From Corynebacterium liangguodongii (GTDB taxonomy: Bacteria > Actinomycetota > Actinomycetes > Mycobacteriales > Mycobacteriaceae), in NCBI RefSeq assembly GCF_003070865.1, contig NZ_CP026948.1, forward strand, positions 186,001 to 250,000: a DNA stretch of 64,000 nucleotides. The letters are read 5' to 3'. The position numbers and the translations under genes are program-made. How positions within the stretch are numbered: position 1 is the first letter of the stretch; every line of letters begins with the position of its first letter. The notes beneath the pieces are model-generated. The model did not search any database. It saw only the letters and a program-made list of their open reading frames with translations, and was not told the origin of the DNA. Shown piece by piece: positions 8,309 to 16,802 of the stretch.

Positions 8309-10681
8309 TTAACGGTTGCGCCCGAAGATGTCCTCGAGCTGGCTGCGGGCGTCGTCAAGCTGGCGCTGAAGCTGCTCGAAGTCGGTCTGTTGCGACGGTT
8401 TTGGCGCGCTCGGCCGCGATGGGGAGCCGTCGGAGACGCTAAGCCTCACGAGCGTGCCGGGGGGAAGGTTCGGGTCGGTGGGGGTCGCCGAGATGACGGT
8501 GCCGCGCGGCGCGCCGTCGCCGAAGACGGTCTGCAGCACCACCCGCAGACCCTGCCCCTCGAGCTGGCTGCGGGCTTGATCCGTGCTCATGCCTATGACC
8601 GTGTCGAGGGCCGCCTGCCGCTTGCCGCGGTCGAACACCGCGCTCGATTCAGGCAGGCCTGCCTCGCGCGCCCCAGGCACCGCGCCCGCCATGCGGAACC
8701 ATGCCTCGGCCGCCTCGTTGCCGCCGAAGAGCGTGCCCTCAGCGCATTGGCGCACCGGCGCGGTGCACAGGGGCGTGGTCTGGGTGCCGTCGTTGAAGAT
8801 GTAGGGCGCGCCGGAGAGCGCGCGGTTGAACCCGAAGAACGCGGAGGACTGGTGCGATTCCGTTGTTCCGGTCTTCGCCGCCACCGGCGCGTTCCAGCCC
8901 GCTGCGGCCGCCGCGCCGCGCGCAGTGCCGGTCTTGGCGTCTTCGGACATGCCCTGCGCGAGCGAGCTGGCGAGCTCTTTGTCCACCACCTGCTCGCAGG
9001 GCGGCCGGTTGATGAAGACCTCGTTGCCGTCTTTGTCGGTGACTTTGGCAATCGGGTTGGGCTCGCACCAGCGTCCGCCCGAGGCCAGTGTCGCGCCGAC
9101 GTTGGAGAGCTCGAGGGGGTTGACCGCGAGGGGGCCTAAGACGAAGGAACCCATGTTGCCCTCGACGGCGGCCTGCTTGATAGAGCGCTTGCCGTCGAAG
9201 GTGCCCTCATCCGCGTACGAGCGGAGCCCGAGGCGCACCGCCATGTCCACGGTGGGTTCGACCCCGAGCTTTTGCACGAGCTCGATAAAGGTGGTGTTCG
9301 GGGACTGCGCGAGGGCGTCGCGAAGGGAAAGCTGCGGCTGGTAGCGCCCGGCGTTTTCCACGCAGTACGCTCCGGGCGGGCAGTTCTTTGCGCCGCCTTC
9401 GCCCATGCCGTAGACCACGGAGCGCTCCGGGGTATCGAGCATGGTGTCGAGCCCCATGCCCTGCTCGAGCGCGACGGCGGCGGCGAAGATCTTAAACACC
9501 GAGCCCGCGCCGTTGCCCACCAGCGAGGACGCCTGCGGCATGATGGTTTGGTTCTGGGCAAGGTCAAGGCCGAAGTAACGTGAGGTGGCCATGGCGGCGA
9601 TGTCGTGGCTCTCCTCCCCGGGGCGGATGACGTCGAGCACCCCGGCCACCCCAGCGGTAGAGGGGTCGACGCTGGAGCGGATCGCGTTTTCCGCCGCCCG
9701 CTGGACCTGCGGATCGAGGGTGGTGGTGATCGTGTAGGAGCCCTTCTCCAGCTCCTCTTGCGGCAGGCCCTTGCCCGCCAGGTAGGTCAGCGCGTAGTCG
9801 CAGAGGAAACCGGCGTCGCCCGCGGCCAGGCAGCCATCGGGCAAGAAGTTCGGCTCGGCGAGCGTTCCCAGCGGCTGCGCGCTGAGCTCGTCGGCCTCGG
9901 CCTGGGTGATCGACCCGGCGTTGGCCATGTTGTGCAGCACGACATTGCGGCGCTCGGTTGCCCCTTCCGGGTTGGTATACGGGTTGAGGTATTCCACGGA
10001 CTGCAAAAGGCCGACGAGCAGGGCGGACTCCTTCGGCCCGAGGTCTTTGGCCGGCATGTCGAAGTAGGTCCTGGCGGCGGCTTCGATGCCGAAGGCGTGG
10101 TTGCCGAAGGAGACGAGGTTGAGGTAGTTGGTGAGGATCTCGTCCTTCCCCAGGGTCTTATCCAGCTCCGCGGCCATGCGCATCTCCCGCAGCTTGCGAG
10201 GGATGGACTGCTCGGTGGCGGCTTGGGCTTCCTCGGTGGTCTCGGCGTCGACGAGCCAGAGGTAGTTCTTCACGTACTGCTGGTTGATGGTGGAGGCACC
10301 CTGCTCGACGCCCCCGGCGAGGACATTTGTGACCATCGCGCGGGCGAAGCCTTGGATGTCGACGCCGTCGTGCTCGTAGAACCGGCGGTCCTCGGTGGAG
10401 ATCAGAGCATCTTTGACGTAGGGCGAGATCTGTTCGCTGGGCACCTCGTAGCGGCGCTGCGAGAAGACCCAGGCGAGGGGAGTGCCCTCGACGTCGGTAA
10501 TGGTGGTCACGCCGGGCATGTGGCCGTCGGCAATATCGGAGAGGTTTGAGCGCATCGTCTCGTCCGTCCGCGCGACCGCCACCCCGCCTAGCCCCGCGAT
10601 GGGGGCAAGGCACAGCGCGATGGCGAGGCCCGCGGCGGCGATCGCGGCGAGGAGCTTCCCTAGCGAAGTGAGTGCTGACAC
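8309..10681 (-). CDS. ponA: Class A penicillin-binding protein with PASTA domain (PBP1)
   Basis: 790-aa bifunctional peptidoglycan synthase. After an N-terminal membrane anchor comes a glycosyltransferase domain (family 51) with EDRRFYEHDGVD near 96, GASTINQQYVKN near 130 and a KLREMRMAAELDKTL stretch. The transpeptidase has GNGAGSVFKIFA near 390 (the active-site Ser within SVFK), SPN in AQSPNTTF near 462 and KTGTTE near 605. A single C-terminal PASTA repeat (VIGMSTDQARSQLEGQGLRV) and an acidic, coiled tail follow. Position beside whcA matches mycobacterial ponA2-whiB4. The divergent intergenic region carries regulatory repeats. Confidence 0.95.
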   Translation of the reverse strand: MSALTSLGKLLAAIAAAGLAIALCLAPIAGLGGVAVARTDETMRSNLSDIADGHMPGVTTITDVEGTPLAWVFSQRRYEVPSEQISPYVKDALISTEDRRFYEHDGVDIQGFARAMVTNVLAGGVEQGASTINQQYVKNYLWLVDAETTEEAQAATEQSIPRKLREMRMAAELDKTLGKDEILTNYLNLVSFGNHAFGIEAAARTYFDMPAKDLGPKESALLVGLLQSVEYLNPYTNPEGATERRNVVLHNMANAGSITQAEADELSAQPLGTLAEPNFLPDGCLAAGDAGFLCDYALTYLAGKGLPQEELEKGSYTITTTLDPQVQRAAENAIRSSVDPSTAGVAGVLDVIRPGEESHDIAAMATSRYFGLDLAQNQTIMPQASSLVGNGAGSVFKIFAAAVALEQGMGLDTMLDTPERSVVYGMGEGGAKNCPPGAYCVENAGRYQPQLSLRDALAQSPNTTFIELVQKLGVEPTVDMAVRLGLRSYADEGTFDGKRSIKQAAVEGNMGSFVLGPLAVNPLELSNVGATLASGGRWCEPNPIAKVTDKDGNEVFINRPPCEQVVDKELASSLAQGMSEDAKTGTARGAAAAAGWNAPVAAKTGTTESHQSSAFFGFNRALSGAPYIFNDGTQTTPLCTAPVRQCAEGTLFGGNEAAEAWFRMAGAVPGAREAGLPESSAVFDRGKRQAALDTVIGMSTDQARSQLEGQGLRVVLQTVFGDGAPRGTVISATPTDPNLPPGTLVRLSVSDGSPSRPSAPKPSQQTDFEQLQRQLDDARSQLEDIFGRNR

Positions 10682-10765
10682 CCCCTTACCCTAAACCACC
10701 GCTGCGGGGCGGGGGAATCCCCAATCCCCCCGATTTATGTGACCCATTCGACAGTTATGGTCGGA

Positions 10766-10781
10766 TGTGAATACACTTACA
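10766..10781. promoter_or_regulatory. GlxR-like box upstream of whcA
   Basis: TGTGAATACACTTACA matches the GlxR/CRP consensus TGTGANNTANNTCACA at all five left-arm positions and four of five right-arm positions; the central TA is AC. It lies in the ponA-whcA divergent region, 59 nt before the whcA start. The GlxR gene is in this window. Binding is inferred from the motif only. Confidence 0.45.
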
Positions 10782-10800
10782 GACACAAGTTAGTTCCATT

Positions 10801-10816
10801 GGGAAAAATATTTCCC
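10801..10816. promoter_or_regulatory. Inverted repeat overlapping the whcA -10 region
   Basis: GGGAAA at 10801-10806 and TTTCCC at 10811-10816 form a perfect inverted repeat around AATA. The AT-rich centre includes AATATT, a plausible -10 element. The whcA ribosome binding site AGAGGAG follows at about 10828-10834. The position suits an operator, but the binder is unknown. Confidence 0.4.
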
Positions 10817-10839
10817 TGCCGAGCCTTAGAGGAGACGTC

Positions 10840-11190
10840 ATGACGGCAACGCTGGGCCGCCACCTATACGGGTCGGATTCGGCCCCCGCATCGAATTTCG
10901 CCGGCCAAGGCGGTTTCGACCGTGGAGAATGGGTCACCCAGGCCACCTGCCGTTCGGGGGATCCAGACGCGCTGTTCGTGCGCGGCGCCGAGCAGCGCAA
11001 GGCCGCCGTCATCTGCCGCCGATGCCCCGTAGCGCTCGAGTGCCTCGCCGACGCGCTGGATAACCGCATCGAGTTCGGCGTGTGGGGAGGGCTCACGGAG
11101 CGTCAGCGCCGCGCTGTGTTGCGGAAGAACCCCCACGTCACGAACTGGGCTACCCACCTGGCCAGTGGCGGCGAGGTTGTCGGCCTTTAG
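10840..11190 (+). CDS. whcA: WhiB-family redox-sensing regulator WhcA
   Basis: 116-aa WhiB-type iron-sulfur protein. Four conserved cysteines (ATC near 30, then CRRCP and ECLADAL near 53-62) would bind a [4Fe-4S] cluster; they are followed by the family turn motif EFGVWGG and a basic C-terminus (ERQRRAVLRKN). The start follows AGAGGAG. Position next to a class A PBP and upstream of the RidA, MBL and GlxR genes matches corynebacterial whcA and mycobacterial whiB4. WhcA in C. glutamicum is reported as a negative regulator of oxidative stress genes. Ortholog identity rests on synteny plus motif. Confidence 0.9.
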   Translation: MTATLGRHLYGSDSAPASNFAGQGGFDRGEWVTQATCRSGDPDALFVRGAEQRKAAVICRRCPVALECLADALDNRIEFGVWGGLTERQRRAVLRKNPHVTNWATHLASGGEVVGL

Positions 11191-11207
11191 CGGGTAGGGT
11201 ATGGCCC

Positions 11208-11360
11208 ATGACAACATGGGAATACGCCACCGTGCCGCTTTTGACACACGCCACTAAGCAGATCCTCGATACCTGGGGCGAAGACGGGTGGGAGCTCGTC
11301 ACCGTCACCCCGGGGCCGAGCCCGGAAAACCTCGTCGCCTACATGAAGCGCGAGGTCTAA
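11208..11360 (+). CDS. Small conserved protein (DUF4177-like, Rv3678A type)
   Basis: 50-aa protein MTTWEYATVPLLTHATKQIL... with the WEYATVPL and DGWELVTV signature of DUF4177. The start at 11208 lies 8 nt after a TAGGGT hexamer (11195-11200), suggesting a leaderless message. It sits 17 nt after whcA and 3 nt before the RidA-family gene, so it is probably cotranscribed with the latter. Function unknown. The same small gene occurs at this place in mycobacteria. Confidence 0.8.
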   Translation: MTTWEYATVPLLTHATKQILDTWGEDGWELVTVTPGPSPENLVAYMKREV

Positions 11361-11363
11361 GGT

Positions 11364-11825
11364 ATGGCCAGCACCGTCAGCGAAAAGCTCGCCGAGCTCG
11401 GCATCTCCTTGCCTGAAGTCGCCGCTCCCCTGGCTGCCTACGTCCCCGCGACGAGGGTGGGCAACCAGGTGTGGACGTCCGGACAGCTCCCGCTTGTCGA
11501 CGCCACGTTGCCCGCCGCCGGCAAAGTCGGTGCGGAGATCACCGAGGAGCAGGCCTACGACCTCGCGCGCACCGCGTGCCTCAACGCGCTGGCCGCGGTC
11601 GACAGCGTCGTCGGCATCGACAACGTCACGCGCGTGGTCAGGGTTGTCGGCTACGTCGCCTCCGCCCCCGGGTTCACAGGGCAGCCTCAGGTGGTCAACG
11701 GCGCGAGCGAGCTCATCGGGGAGATCTTCGGTGAAGACGGCGCGCACGTGCGCTCCGCAGTCGGCGTTGCCGTGCTCCCGATCGACGCGCCCGTAGAGAT
11801 CGAGCTCGTCGTCGAAGCGCGCTAA
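11364..11825 (+). CDS. RidA/YjgF family protein
   Basis: 153-aa member of the RidA superfamily, whose classic members deaminate reactive enamine/imine intermediates and form trimers. Visible signatures are VGNQVWTSGQLPLVD near 34 and a C-terminal RSAVGVAVLPIDAPVEIELVVEAR. The canonical arginine of true RidA (in the IPPR context) appears replaced by a V-x-x-L-P sequence, so this belongs to a side branch (Rv3678c type) and deaminase activity is uncertain. It lies between the DUF4177 gene and the MBL hydrolase and probably shares their transcript. Confidence 0.88.
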   Translation: MASTVSEKLAELGISLPEVAAPLAAYVPATRVGNQVWTSGQLPLVDATLPAAGKVGAEITEEQAYDLARTACLNALAAVDSVVGIDNVTRVVRVVGYVASAPGFTGQPQVVNGASELIGEIFGEDGAHVRSAVGVAVLPIDAPVEIELVVEAR

Positions 11826-11835
11826 GCTGGCAGGT

Positions 11836-12648
11836 ATGGAGCACCCCGCTTACAGCCAACTGCGCCCCGTTACCCCCTCCGCTGCCGTCGTGTTGTGCCC
11901 GAACCCGAGCTACGCAGCGCTCGAGGGTACGAACTCCTGGGTCATCCGCGCCCCGGGGGATGAATGCAGCATCGTGGTCGACCCCGGCCCCGAAGACGAA
12001 GGCCACCTCAACGTCTTGAGCGCCAAGGCCGATAAGGTCGCGCTCATCTTGCTCACTCACCGCCACTACGACCACGCCGACGGCGCCGCGCGGTTCCGCC
12101 AGCTCACCGGCGCGCCGATCCGCGCCATCGATCCCCAGTATTGCGCCGGGGCCGAGCCAATTGTCGATGGCGAGGTCTTAGCCCTCGACGGGCTGACCCC
12201 GCAGGTCGCAGTCGCGGCGACGCCCGGGCACACCGCGGACTCGGCGAGCTTCTTCGTGTTCACGGGCGAGGCGTGGGGCTCAGAGCTTGAGGGCATCGTC
12301 ACCGGCGATACCATCGCCGGGCGCCACACCACGATGATCTCCGAGACGGACGGGGACCTCGGTGCCTACCTGGAGACGCTGACCATGCTGGAGGAGAAGG
12401 GCAGCGGGGTGCGACTCTTGCCGGGCCACGGGCCCGACGGGGAGGACACCTCGGCGTTCGCCCGCAAGTACATCGACCGGCGGACCCTGCGCCTCGAGCA
12501 GCTGCGCGAGGCGCTGCAGGCCCACGGCTATGACGCGGACATCAATACCCTGGTTAATGCCATCTACGACGACGTCGATCCCGTCCTCCGCGGCGCCGCG
12601 GAGCAATCCACCCGGGTCGCGCTGCGCTACATCCGCAACGGCGGTTAG
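11836..12648 (+). CDS. MBL-fold metallohydrolase
   Basis: 270-aa metallo-beta-lactamase-fold hydrolase with [12 protein letters not shown] near 75, [12 protein letters not shown] near 133, GDTIAG near 163 and LLPGHGP near 200. A C-terminal domain resembling LACTB2-type proteins follows ([16 protein letters not shown]), with a winged-helix-like end. The first motif reads HRHYDH rather than HxHxDH with the usual spacing, but the metal ligands are retained. Substrate unknown. The 3' end overlaps glxR, which is convergent, by 4 nt. Confidence 0.9.
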   Translation: MEHPAYSQLRPVTPSAAVVLCPNPSYAALEGTNSWVIRAPGDECSIVVDPGPEDEGHLNVLSAKADKVALILLTHRHYDHADGAARFRQLTGAPIRAIDPQYCAGAEPIVDGEVLALDGLTPQVAVAATPGHTADSASFFVFTGEAWGSELEGIVTGDTIAGRHTTMISETDGDLGAYLETLTMLEEKGSGVRLLPGHGPDGEDTSAFARKYIDRRTLRLEQLREALQAHGYDADINTLVNAIYDDVDPVLRGAAEQSTRVALRYIRNGG

Positions 12649-13328
12649 CGCGCGCGCCGGGCGAGGTGCTCGGTATCGACGATGAGCACGCTTTTGCCCT
12701 CGAGGCGGATCCAGCCGCGGTGCGCGAAGGTCGCGAGGGCCTTGTTTACGGTCTCGCGGGAGGCGCCGACGAGCTGGGCGATTTCCTCCTGCGTGAGGTC
12801 GTGGTTAACGCGCAGCGCTCCGCCTTCCTGGGTGCCGAAGCGGTTCGCTAGCTGCAGCAGTGTCTTGGCCACGCGCCCGGGGACGTCGGTGAAGATGAGG
12901 TCCGCCAGCGTCGCGTTCGTGCGGCGCAAGCGACGGGCGAGCACGCGCAGGAGTTGCTGCGAGATCTCGGGGTAGCTCTCGATCCACGTGCGCAGCGCGT
13001 TCGAGTTCATCGTCGCGGCGGTGACCTCGGTGACGCAAACGGCCGAAGACGTGCGCGGGCCCGGGTCGAAGATGGAGAGTTCGCCGAACATGTCGGATGG
13101 GCCCATGACGGAGAGCAGGTTCTCACGGCCGTCGGAGGCGTGGCGGGCAAGCTTTACCTTGCCTTCGATGATGATGTAGAGCTCGTCTCCGGGCTCGCCT
13201 TCCTCGAAGATCGTCGTCCCCCGCGGGAAGTGGACCTTTTTCATCTCGCCGATGAGCGCTGTCACCGCATCGGCCTCGACACCCTGAAAAATCCCTGCTC
13301 GGGCGAGAATGTCGAATTCGCCTTCCAT
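12645..13328 (-). CDS. glxR: cAMP-dependent global regulator GlxR (Crp/Fnr family)
   Basis: 227-aa CRP-type transcription factor, full length. Residues 1-115 form the cyclic-nucleotide domain with the phosphate-binding cassette [16 protein letters not shown] near 82-97. A dimer helix follows, then a helix-turn-helix [20 protein letters not shown] near 177-196. In C. glutamicum GlxR controls carbon, respiratory and resuscitation genes through TGTGANNTANNTCACA boxes. The adenylate cyclase gene is at 30418-31944, and candidate boxes lie near 10766 and 59237. The gene is convergent with the MBL hydrolase. Synteny with nth and whcA makes the assignment secure. Confidence 0.97.
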   Translation of the reverse strand: MEGEFDILARAGIFQGVEADAVTALIGEMKKVHFPRGTTIFEEGEPGDELYIIIEGKVKLARHASDGRENLLSVMGPSDMFGELSIFDPGPRTSSAVCVTEVTAATMNSNALRTWIESYPEISQQLLRVLARRLRRTNATLADLIFTDVPGRVAKTLLQLANRFGTQEGGALRVNHDLTQEEIAQLVGASRETVNKALATFAHRGWIRLEGKSVLIVDTEHLARRAR

Positions 13329-13410
13329 GAAACCTCCTACGGTGAAGCCACTTTTTACTGCGACTACCGTACCACCGATGTGGGAGGTGCGTCACAGTAT
13401 CCGCGTGTAA

Positions 13411-13512
13411 CTACTGAGAGAACAGCCTTGATTCCACCCATTCCATGCCGATGGCGAAGGAGCCGAGGATGACGGGAACGAGCGCTACCAGGAGAACTGT
13501 CATAGTAGACAT
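13411..13512 (-). CDS. Putative 33-aa single-span membrane peptide between glxR and nth
   Basis: The minus-strand frame from ATG 13512 to TAG 13411 reads [20 protein letters not shown] and then [13 protein letters not shown]. It gives one hydrophobic helix of about 20 residues followed by an amphipathic tail, as in genuine small membrane proteins. It lies 82 nt upstream of glxR on the same strand, and its start is 36 nt from the nth start. Mycobacteria also have a small membrane protein gene (Rv3675) between crp and nth, but longer. No ribosome binding site is obvious. Reality of the gene is moderately likely. Confidence 0.45.
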   Translation of the reverse strand: MSTMTVLLVALVPVILGSFAIGMEWVESRLFSQ

Positions 13513-13535
13513 GCTAGTGGGTTGCGGGGGAGCAC

Positions 13536-13541
13536 TATAGT
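13536..13541 (+). promoter_or_regulatory. -10 element of nth (leaderless)
   Basis: TATAGT lies 7 nt before ATG 13549, the spacing expected when transcription starts at or near the A of the start codon. This supports 13549 over the upstream in-frame TTG at 13522. Confidence 0.5.
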
Positions 13542-13548
13542 TGCACGT

Positions 13549-14358
13549 ATGACGAAAACCACGGTGGCTTCTCTCACGCCGCAGCGCCACCGTCGGCCGG
13601 GTTCACACCCCGCTGCCGTCGGCTCCGAGACGAACCTTGGGCGCACGCGGCGCGCCCGACGCATCAATCGGACCCTCACGGTGGTCTTTCCCGATGCGCA
13701 CGCCGAGCTCGATTTCACCAACCCGCTCGAACTCCTCGTCGCCACCGTCTTGAGCGCCCAGACCACCGACGTGCGGGTCAACCAGGTCACCCCCGCCCTC
13801 TTCGCCCGCTACCGCAGCGCGGCAGACTACGCCGCGGCGAGTCCGGCTGATATCGAGGAGATCATCCGGCCGACCGGCTTCTACCGCGCCAAGGCGGCCA
13901 ACCTCATCGGGCTCGGGCGGGCGCTGTGCGACCGCTTCGGCGGTGAGGTGCCCACCGCGCTCGAGGACCTCGTCACGCTGCCCGGTGTGGGGCGCAAGAC
14001 GGCCCACGTCGTGCGGGGCAACGCCTTTGGCAAGCCGGGCCTGACCGTGGATACCCACTTCCAGCGGCTCGTGCGCCGGCTCAGGCTGACCACCGAGAGC
14101 GATCCCGTGGCGATAGAGCGCGCTATCGGGGTGCTCATTGAGAAGCGGGAGTGGACGATGTTTTCCCACCGGATCATCTTTCTTGGTCGGCGCGTGTGCC
14201 ACGCTCGCACCCCCGCCTGCGGGGCGTGCCCCCTCGCCTACGACTGCCCGTCCTTCGGGGTGGACGGGCCGACCGAGCCCGCCCCGGCCGCGAAGCGGGT
14301 CACGGGCCCGGAGCGCGAGGACATCCTGGCTTTCGTACAGGCGGGGGAGGGGCAGTAG
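13549..14358 (+). CDS. nth: Endonuclease III (DNA glycosylase/AP lyase)
   Basis: 269-aa base-excision repair enzyme that removes oxidised pyrimidines. The N-terminal 40 residues are basic and variable. The core has the helix-hairpin-helix [18 protein letters not shown] with the catalytic Lys, and VDTHFQR with the catalytic Asp. The [4Fe-4S] ligands are C-x6-C-x2-C-x5-C in [17 protein letters not shown] near residues 222-238. The start follows a TATAGT -10 element. Three nucleotides separate it from the thioredoxin-like gene. The order nth-TlpA-NUDIX-MarP matches the mycobacterial block Rv3674c-Rv3671c. Confidence 0.96.
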   Translation: MTKTTVASLTPQRHRRPGSHPAAVGSETNLGRTRRARRINRTLTVVFPDAHAELDFTNPLELLVATVLSAQTTDVRVNQVTPALFARYRSAADYAAASPADIEEIIRPTGFYRAKAANLIGLGRALCDRFGGEVPTALEDLVTLPGVGRKTAHVVRGNAFGKPGLTVDTHFQRLVRRLRLTTESDPVAIERAIGVLIEKREWTMFSHRIIFLGRRVCHARTPACGACPLAYDCPSFGVDGPTEPAPAAKRVTGPEREDILAFVQAGEGQ

Positions 14359-14361
14359 TAG

Positions 14362-14916
14362 GTGAACAAGCCGATCACCCTTGGGCTCGCAGCGGCCGCC
14401 GTGGGTACCCTCATCGTGCTCGCCGGTGTCTTCGCCATGCTCGGCCGGGGAAGCGGGGGCGATGAGGCGTCGATAAGCGAGGTGCCCAGCGCCGTCGAGA
14501 TCGCGCGCCCCGCCTGCCCCGGGCCGACCATCGGCGGGGTCTCGCTCGACTGCCTTGGCGGCGAGACCGGGCCCGCACCCGAGGGCGTGACCGTGGTCAA
14601 CGTGTGGGCCTGGTGGTGCGAGCCCTGCCGCGGCGAGCTTCCCGTGATCGAGCGCTACGCCGCGGAGAACCCCCAGGTCAACGTCGTCGGCGTCCACGCA
14701 GACCCCGCGGGGTCGAAGGGGGCCGCGCTGCTCGAGGACCTGGGGGTGGGCCTGCCGAGCTACCAGGATCCGGACAACTCGTTCGCCGGCACGCTCGGGC
14801 TTCCCGGCGTCGTGCCGCTGACCGTCGTGCTGCGCGGCGACGAGCAGCTCGGTGTCTTCCCCCGGGTCTTCCACTCGTCGGCCGAGCTCGCGCAGGCCGT
14901 CGGGGCGATGAGTTAG
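14362..14916 (+). CDS. TlpA/ResA-like membrane-anchored thioredoxin-fold protein
   Basis: 184-aa protein starting with GTG 14362. An N-terminal membrane anchor (LGLAAAAVGTLIVLAGVFAML) leads into an extracytoplasmic thioredoxin fold with active site WCEPC in VWAWWCEPCRGELPVIERYA near residue 86. A further Cys pair (RPACPGPTIGGVSLDCL) lies before it. The cis-Pro region GVVPLTVVLRG is present. It is likely to reduce or exchange disulfides in the envelope. Tight coupling to nth (3 nt) and the NUDIX gene (0 nt) points to one operon. Confidence 0.9.
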   Translation: MNKPITLGLAAAAVGTLIVLAGVFAMLGRGSGGDEASISEVPSAVEIARPACPGPTIGGVSLDCLGGETGPAPEGVTVVNVWAWWCEPCRGELPVIERYAAENPQVNVVGVHADPAGSKGAALLEDLGVGLPSYQDPDNSFAGTLGLPGVVPLTVVLRGDEQLGVFPRVFHSSAELAQAVGAMS

Positions 14917-15582
14917 ATGGCCGATATTGCGCTGCGCCCCGAGCTCGCCCCGGCCTGGCTCGCCACCATGCTCGACGGCCTCCGTCCCGGAGCGTGGCCG
15001 CGGCGGCGCGCCCCCCGCCCGGGTACTCCCGATCAGGCCGCTGTGCTCATGGCGTTGACGGGCGCGAGCGCGGCCGAGGCGAAAATCCTGCTTACCCACC
15101 GCGCGCCGACGCTGCGCAGCCACTCCGGCCAGATGGCGTTTCCGGGCGGGCACATCGATCCCGGAGACGGCGGGCCGGTCGAGGCGGCGCTGCGCGAAGC
15201 GTGGGAGGAAACCGGCCTCGAGCCCGCCCGCGTCACTCCGCTCGCCTCGCTCCCATCCGTCGTCACTGGCGGCAGCGGCCGGGTGGTGCGCCCGATCCTC
15301 GCCTACGCGGCGCAGCCGGGCCAGCCCTACCCGGCGAGCCCGGCGGAGACCGACGACGTCTTCTTCGCCGCGGTGAGCGACCTGCTCGACCCCGCCTGCC
15401 GCCTCGAGGTCGGGTTCGCGGGCTTCCACGGCCCGGCCTTTCGCACCCACGGCTACCTGGTCTGGGGATTTACGGGCATGCTTATCGACGCCCTTTTTAC
15501 CGCCGCAGGCTGGCAAAGCGACTACGACACTACCGTCGTTCCCCTGGGCCGGGCCTTGGAGGGCACCCGCAACGGCGAGTAG
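14917..15582 (+). CDS. NUDIX hydrolase, CoA pyrophosphatase-like
   Basis: 221-aa protein whose ATG directly follows the previous stop codon. The NUDIX region PGGHIDPGDGGPVEAALREAWEETGL lies near 73-98 with the REaWEEtGL catalytic helix. The wider spacing after GG and the upstream ILLTHRAPTLRSHSGQMAFPGG block are typical of the NudL/CoAse branch (UPF0035), which cleaves coenzyme A to phosphopantetheine and ADP. The homologous position in mycobacteria is Rv3672c. Substrate is inferred from the subfamily pattern only. Confidence 0.88.
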   Translation: MADIALRPELAPAWLATMLDGLRPGAWPRRRAPRPGTPDQAAVLMALTGASAAEAKILLTHRAPTLRSHSGQMAFPGGHIDPGDGGPVEAALREAWEETGLEPARVTPLASLPSVVTGGSGRVVRPILAYAAQPGQPYPASPAETDDVFFAAVSDLLDPACRLEVGFAGFHGPAFRTHGYLVWGFTGMLIDALFTAAGWQSDYDTTVVPLGRALEGTRNGE

Positions 15583-15626
15583 AATAACCCGGATATCGGG
15601 AGAGCTTGTGAGGGAGTACTAACGCG

Positions 15627-16802
15627 TTGGAGCCCGCCATTATCGTCGACGCAATCTTGGCCGCCGCGCTCGTCGCCGCGTGGATCAGCGGCTGGCGCCA
15701 GGGGGCACTAGGCGCGATCCTGTCCATGGTGGGAGTGCTCTCCGGCCTCATCGTCGGGCTCGCCGTGGCCCCCGCGCTGGTCAACCTCTCCACGCAGCGC
15801 GCCGGAAAACTAGCGATTCTCCTCGCCGTCGTCGTGTTGTTCGTGAGCATGGGCAACTTCGTCGGCCGCATCGTCGGCGCCCGGGTGCGCCGCGGCGGGG
15901 TGTTCGATTCCATCCTGGGAGCGCTGGTCCAGGCGGCAGCGGTAGCGCTGGTGCTGTGGTTTATCTCCCTCCCGCTCGCCTCCACCGCGCCAGGCAAGGT
16001 GGGGCAGGGCATCCGCCAATCCGCGATCCTCGGGGTAATCGACTCCCTCGCGCCCGCCCCCCTCGAATCGGTCCCGGCCCGGCTCGCCGCCCTCATCAGC
16101 GAATCCGGCCTGCCCCCGCTGGTTTCCCCGTTCGCTACCCCGGTGGGACAGCAGGTCGACGCTCCGAGCAGTGCGGCGATCGACGCGGAGGTCGTGGCCG
16201 CGGTGCGCCCCAGCGTCGTCCACGTGATGGGCGAGGCCGGGGTGTGCGGGCGCCGGTTGATGGGATCGGGCTTCGTGGCGGCGCAGGACTACGTGGTCAC
16301 CAACGCGCACGTCGTCGCCGGCACGCAGACCGTGAGCCTGGATACGGTCTTAGGAGTCAAAGCGGCCGTTGTGGTCTACTACAACCCGGACGTTGATATC
16401 GCCGTGCTCCACTCCCCAGGCCTCGGGCTCGATCCCATCGCTGCGGCGGAAGGCGAGCTTGCCGCGGGCGACGACGCCGCGGTTATGGGCTACCCCCACT
16501 CGGGCCCCTTCGAGGCCACCCCGGCGCGCGTGCGCAGCCGCATCACGATCGCGGGGCCCGACATCTACGCCACTGGGCGGGTCGAGCGCGAAGCCTACAC
16601 CCTGCGCGGCACCATCCGCCAGGGCAATTCTGGCGGCCCGCTCCTCACCCCCCGCGGCGAGGTCGCCGGGGTGATCTTCGGCGCCTCGGTCGACTCCGAG
16701 GAGACGGGCTACGCGCTGACCTGGCGCCAGGTCGCCGGCGTGGTGGGGAGGTTCGAAAACCTCACCGCACCGGTGGACACACAGGCCTGCGTCGTCGGCT
16801 AG
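15627..16802 (+). CDS. Membrane-anchored MarP-like serine protease (CvpA domain plus trypsin-like domain)
   Basis: 391-aa protein, start TTG 15627 after GAGGGAG. The first 150 residues contain about four membrane helices of the CvpA/colicin V type. The outer part is a chymotrypsin-fold protease with His in TNAHVVAG near 230, Asp in NPDVDIAVLHS near 255 and Ser in RQGNSGGPLLTPRGE near 334. Two cysteines (GVCGRR and the C-terminal TQACVVG) could form the redox-sensitive disulfide known from mycobacterial MarP. MarP protects against acid and oxidative stress by processing envelope proteins. The end overlaps the convergent hydrolase gene by 4 nt. Confidence 0.92.
   Translation: MEPAIIVDAILAAALVAAWISGWRQGALGAILSMVGVLSGLIVGLAVAPALVNLSTQRAGKLAILLAVVVLFVSMGNFVGRIVGARVRRGGVFDSILGALVQAAAVALVLWFISLPLASTAPGKVGQGIRQSAILGVIDSLAPAPLESVPARLAALISESGLPPLVSPFATPVGQQVDAPSSAAIDAEVVAAVRPSVVHVMGEAGVCGRRLMGSGFVAAQDYVVTNAHVVAGTQTVSLDTVLGVKAAVVVYYNPDVDIAVLHSPGLGLDPIAAAEGELAAGDDAAVMGYPHSGPFEATPARVRSRITIAGPDIYATGRVEREAYTLRGTIRQGNSGGPLLTPRGEVAGVIFGASVDSEETGYALTWRQVAGVVGRFENLTAPVDTQACVVG

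Noticed and set aside
13388..13400. GTGGGAGGTGCGTCACA region upstream of glxR as an autoregulatory GlxR site
   Set aside because: The TGTG and CACA half-sites are ten bases apart instead of eight, so it does not fit the consensus.
13603..15516. Long minus-strand open frame of 637 codons opposite nth and its neighbours
   Set aside because: Shadow of high-GC coding DNA. The plus-strand genes carry clear family motifs and the shadow has none.
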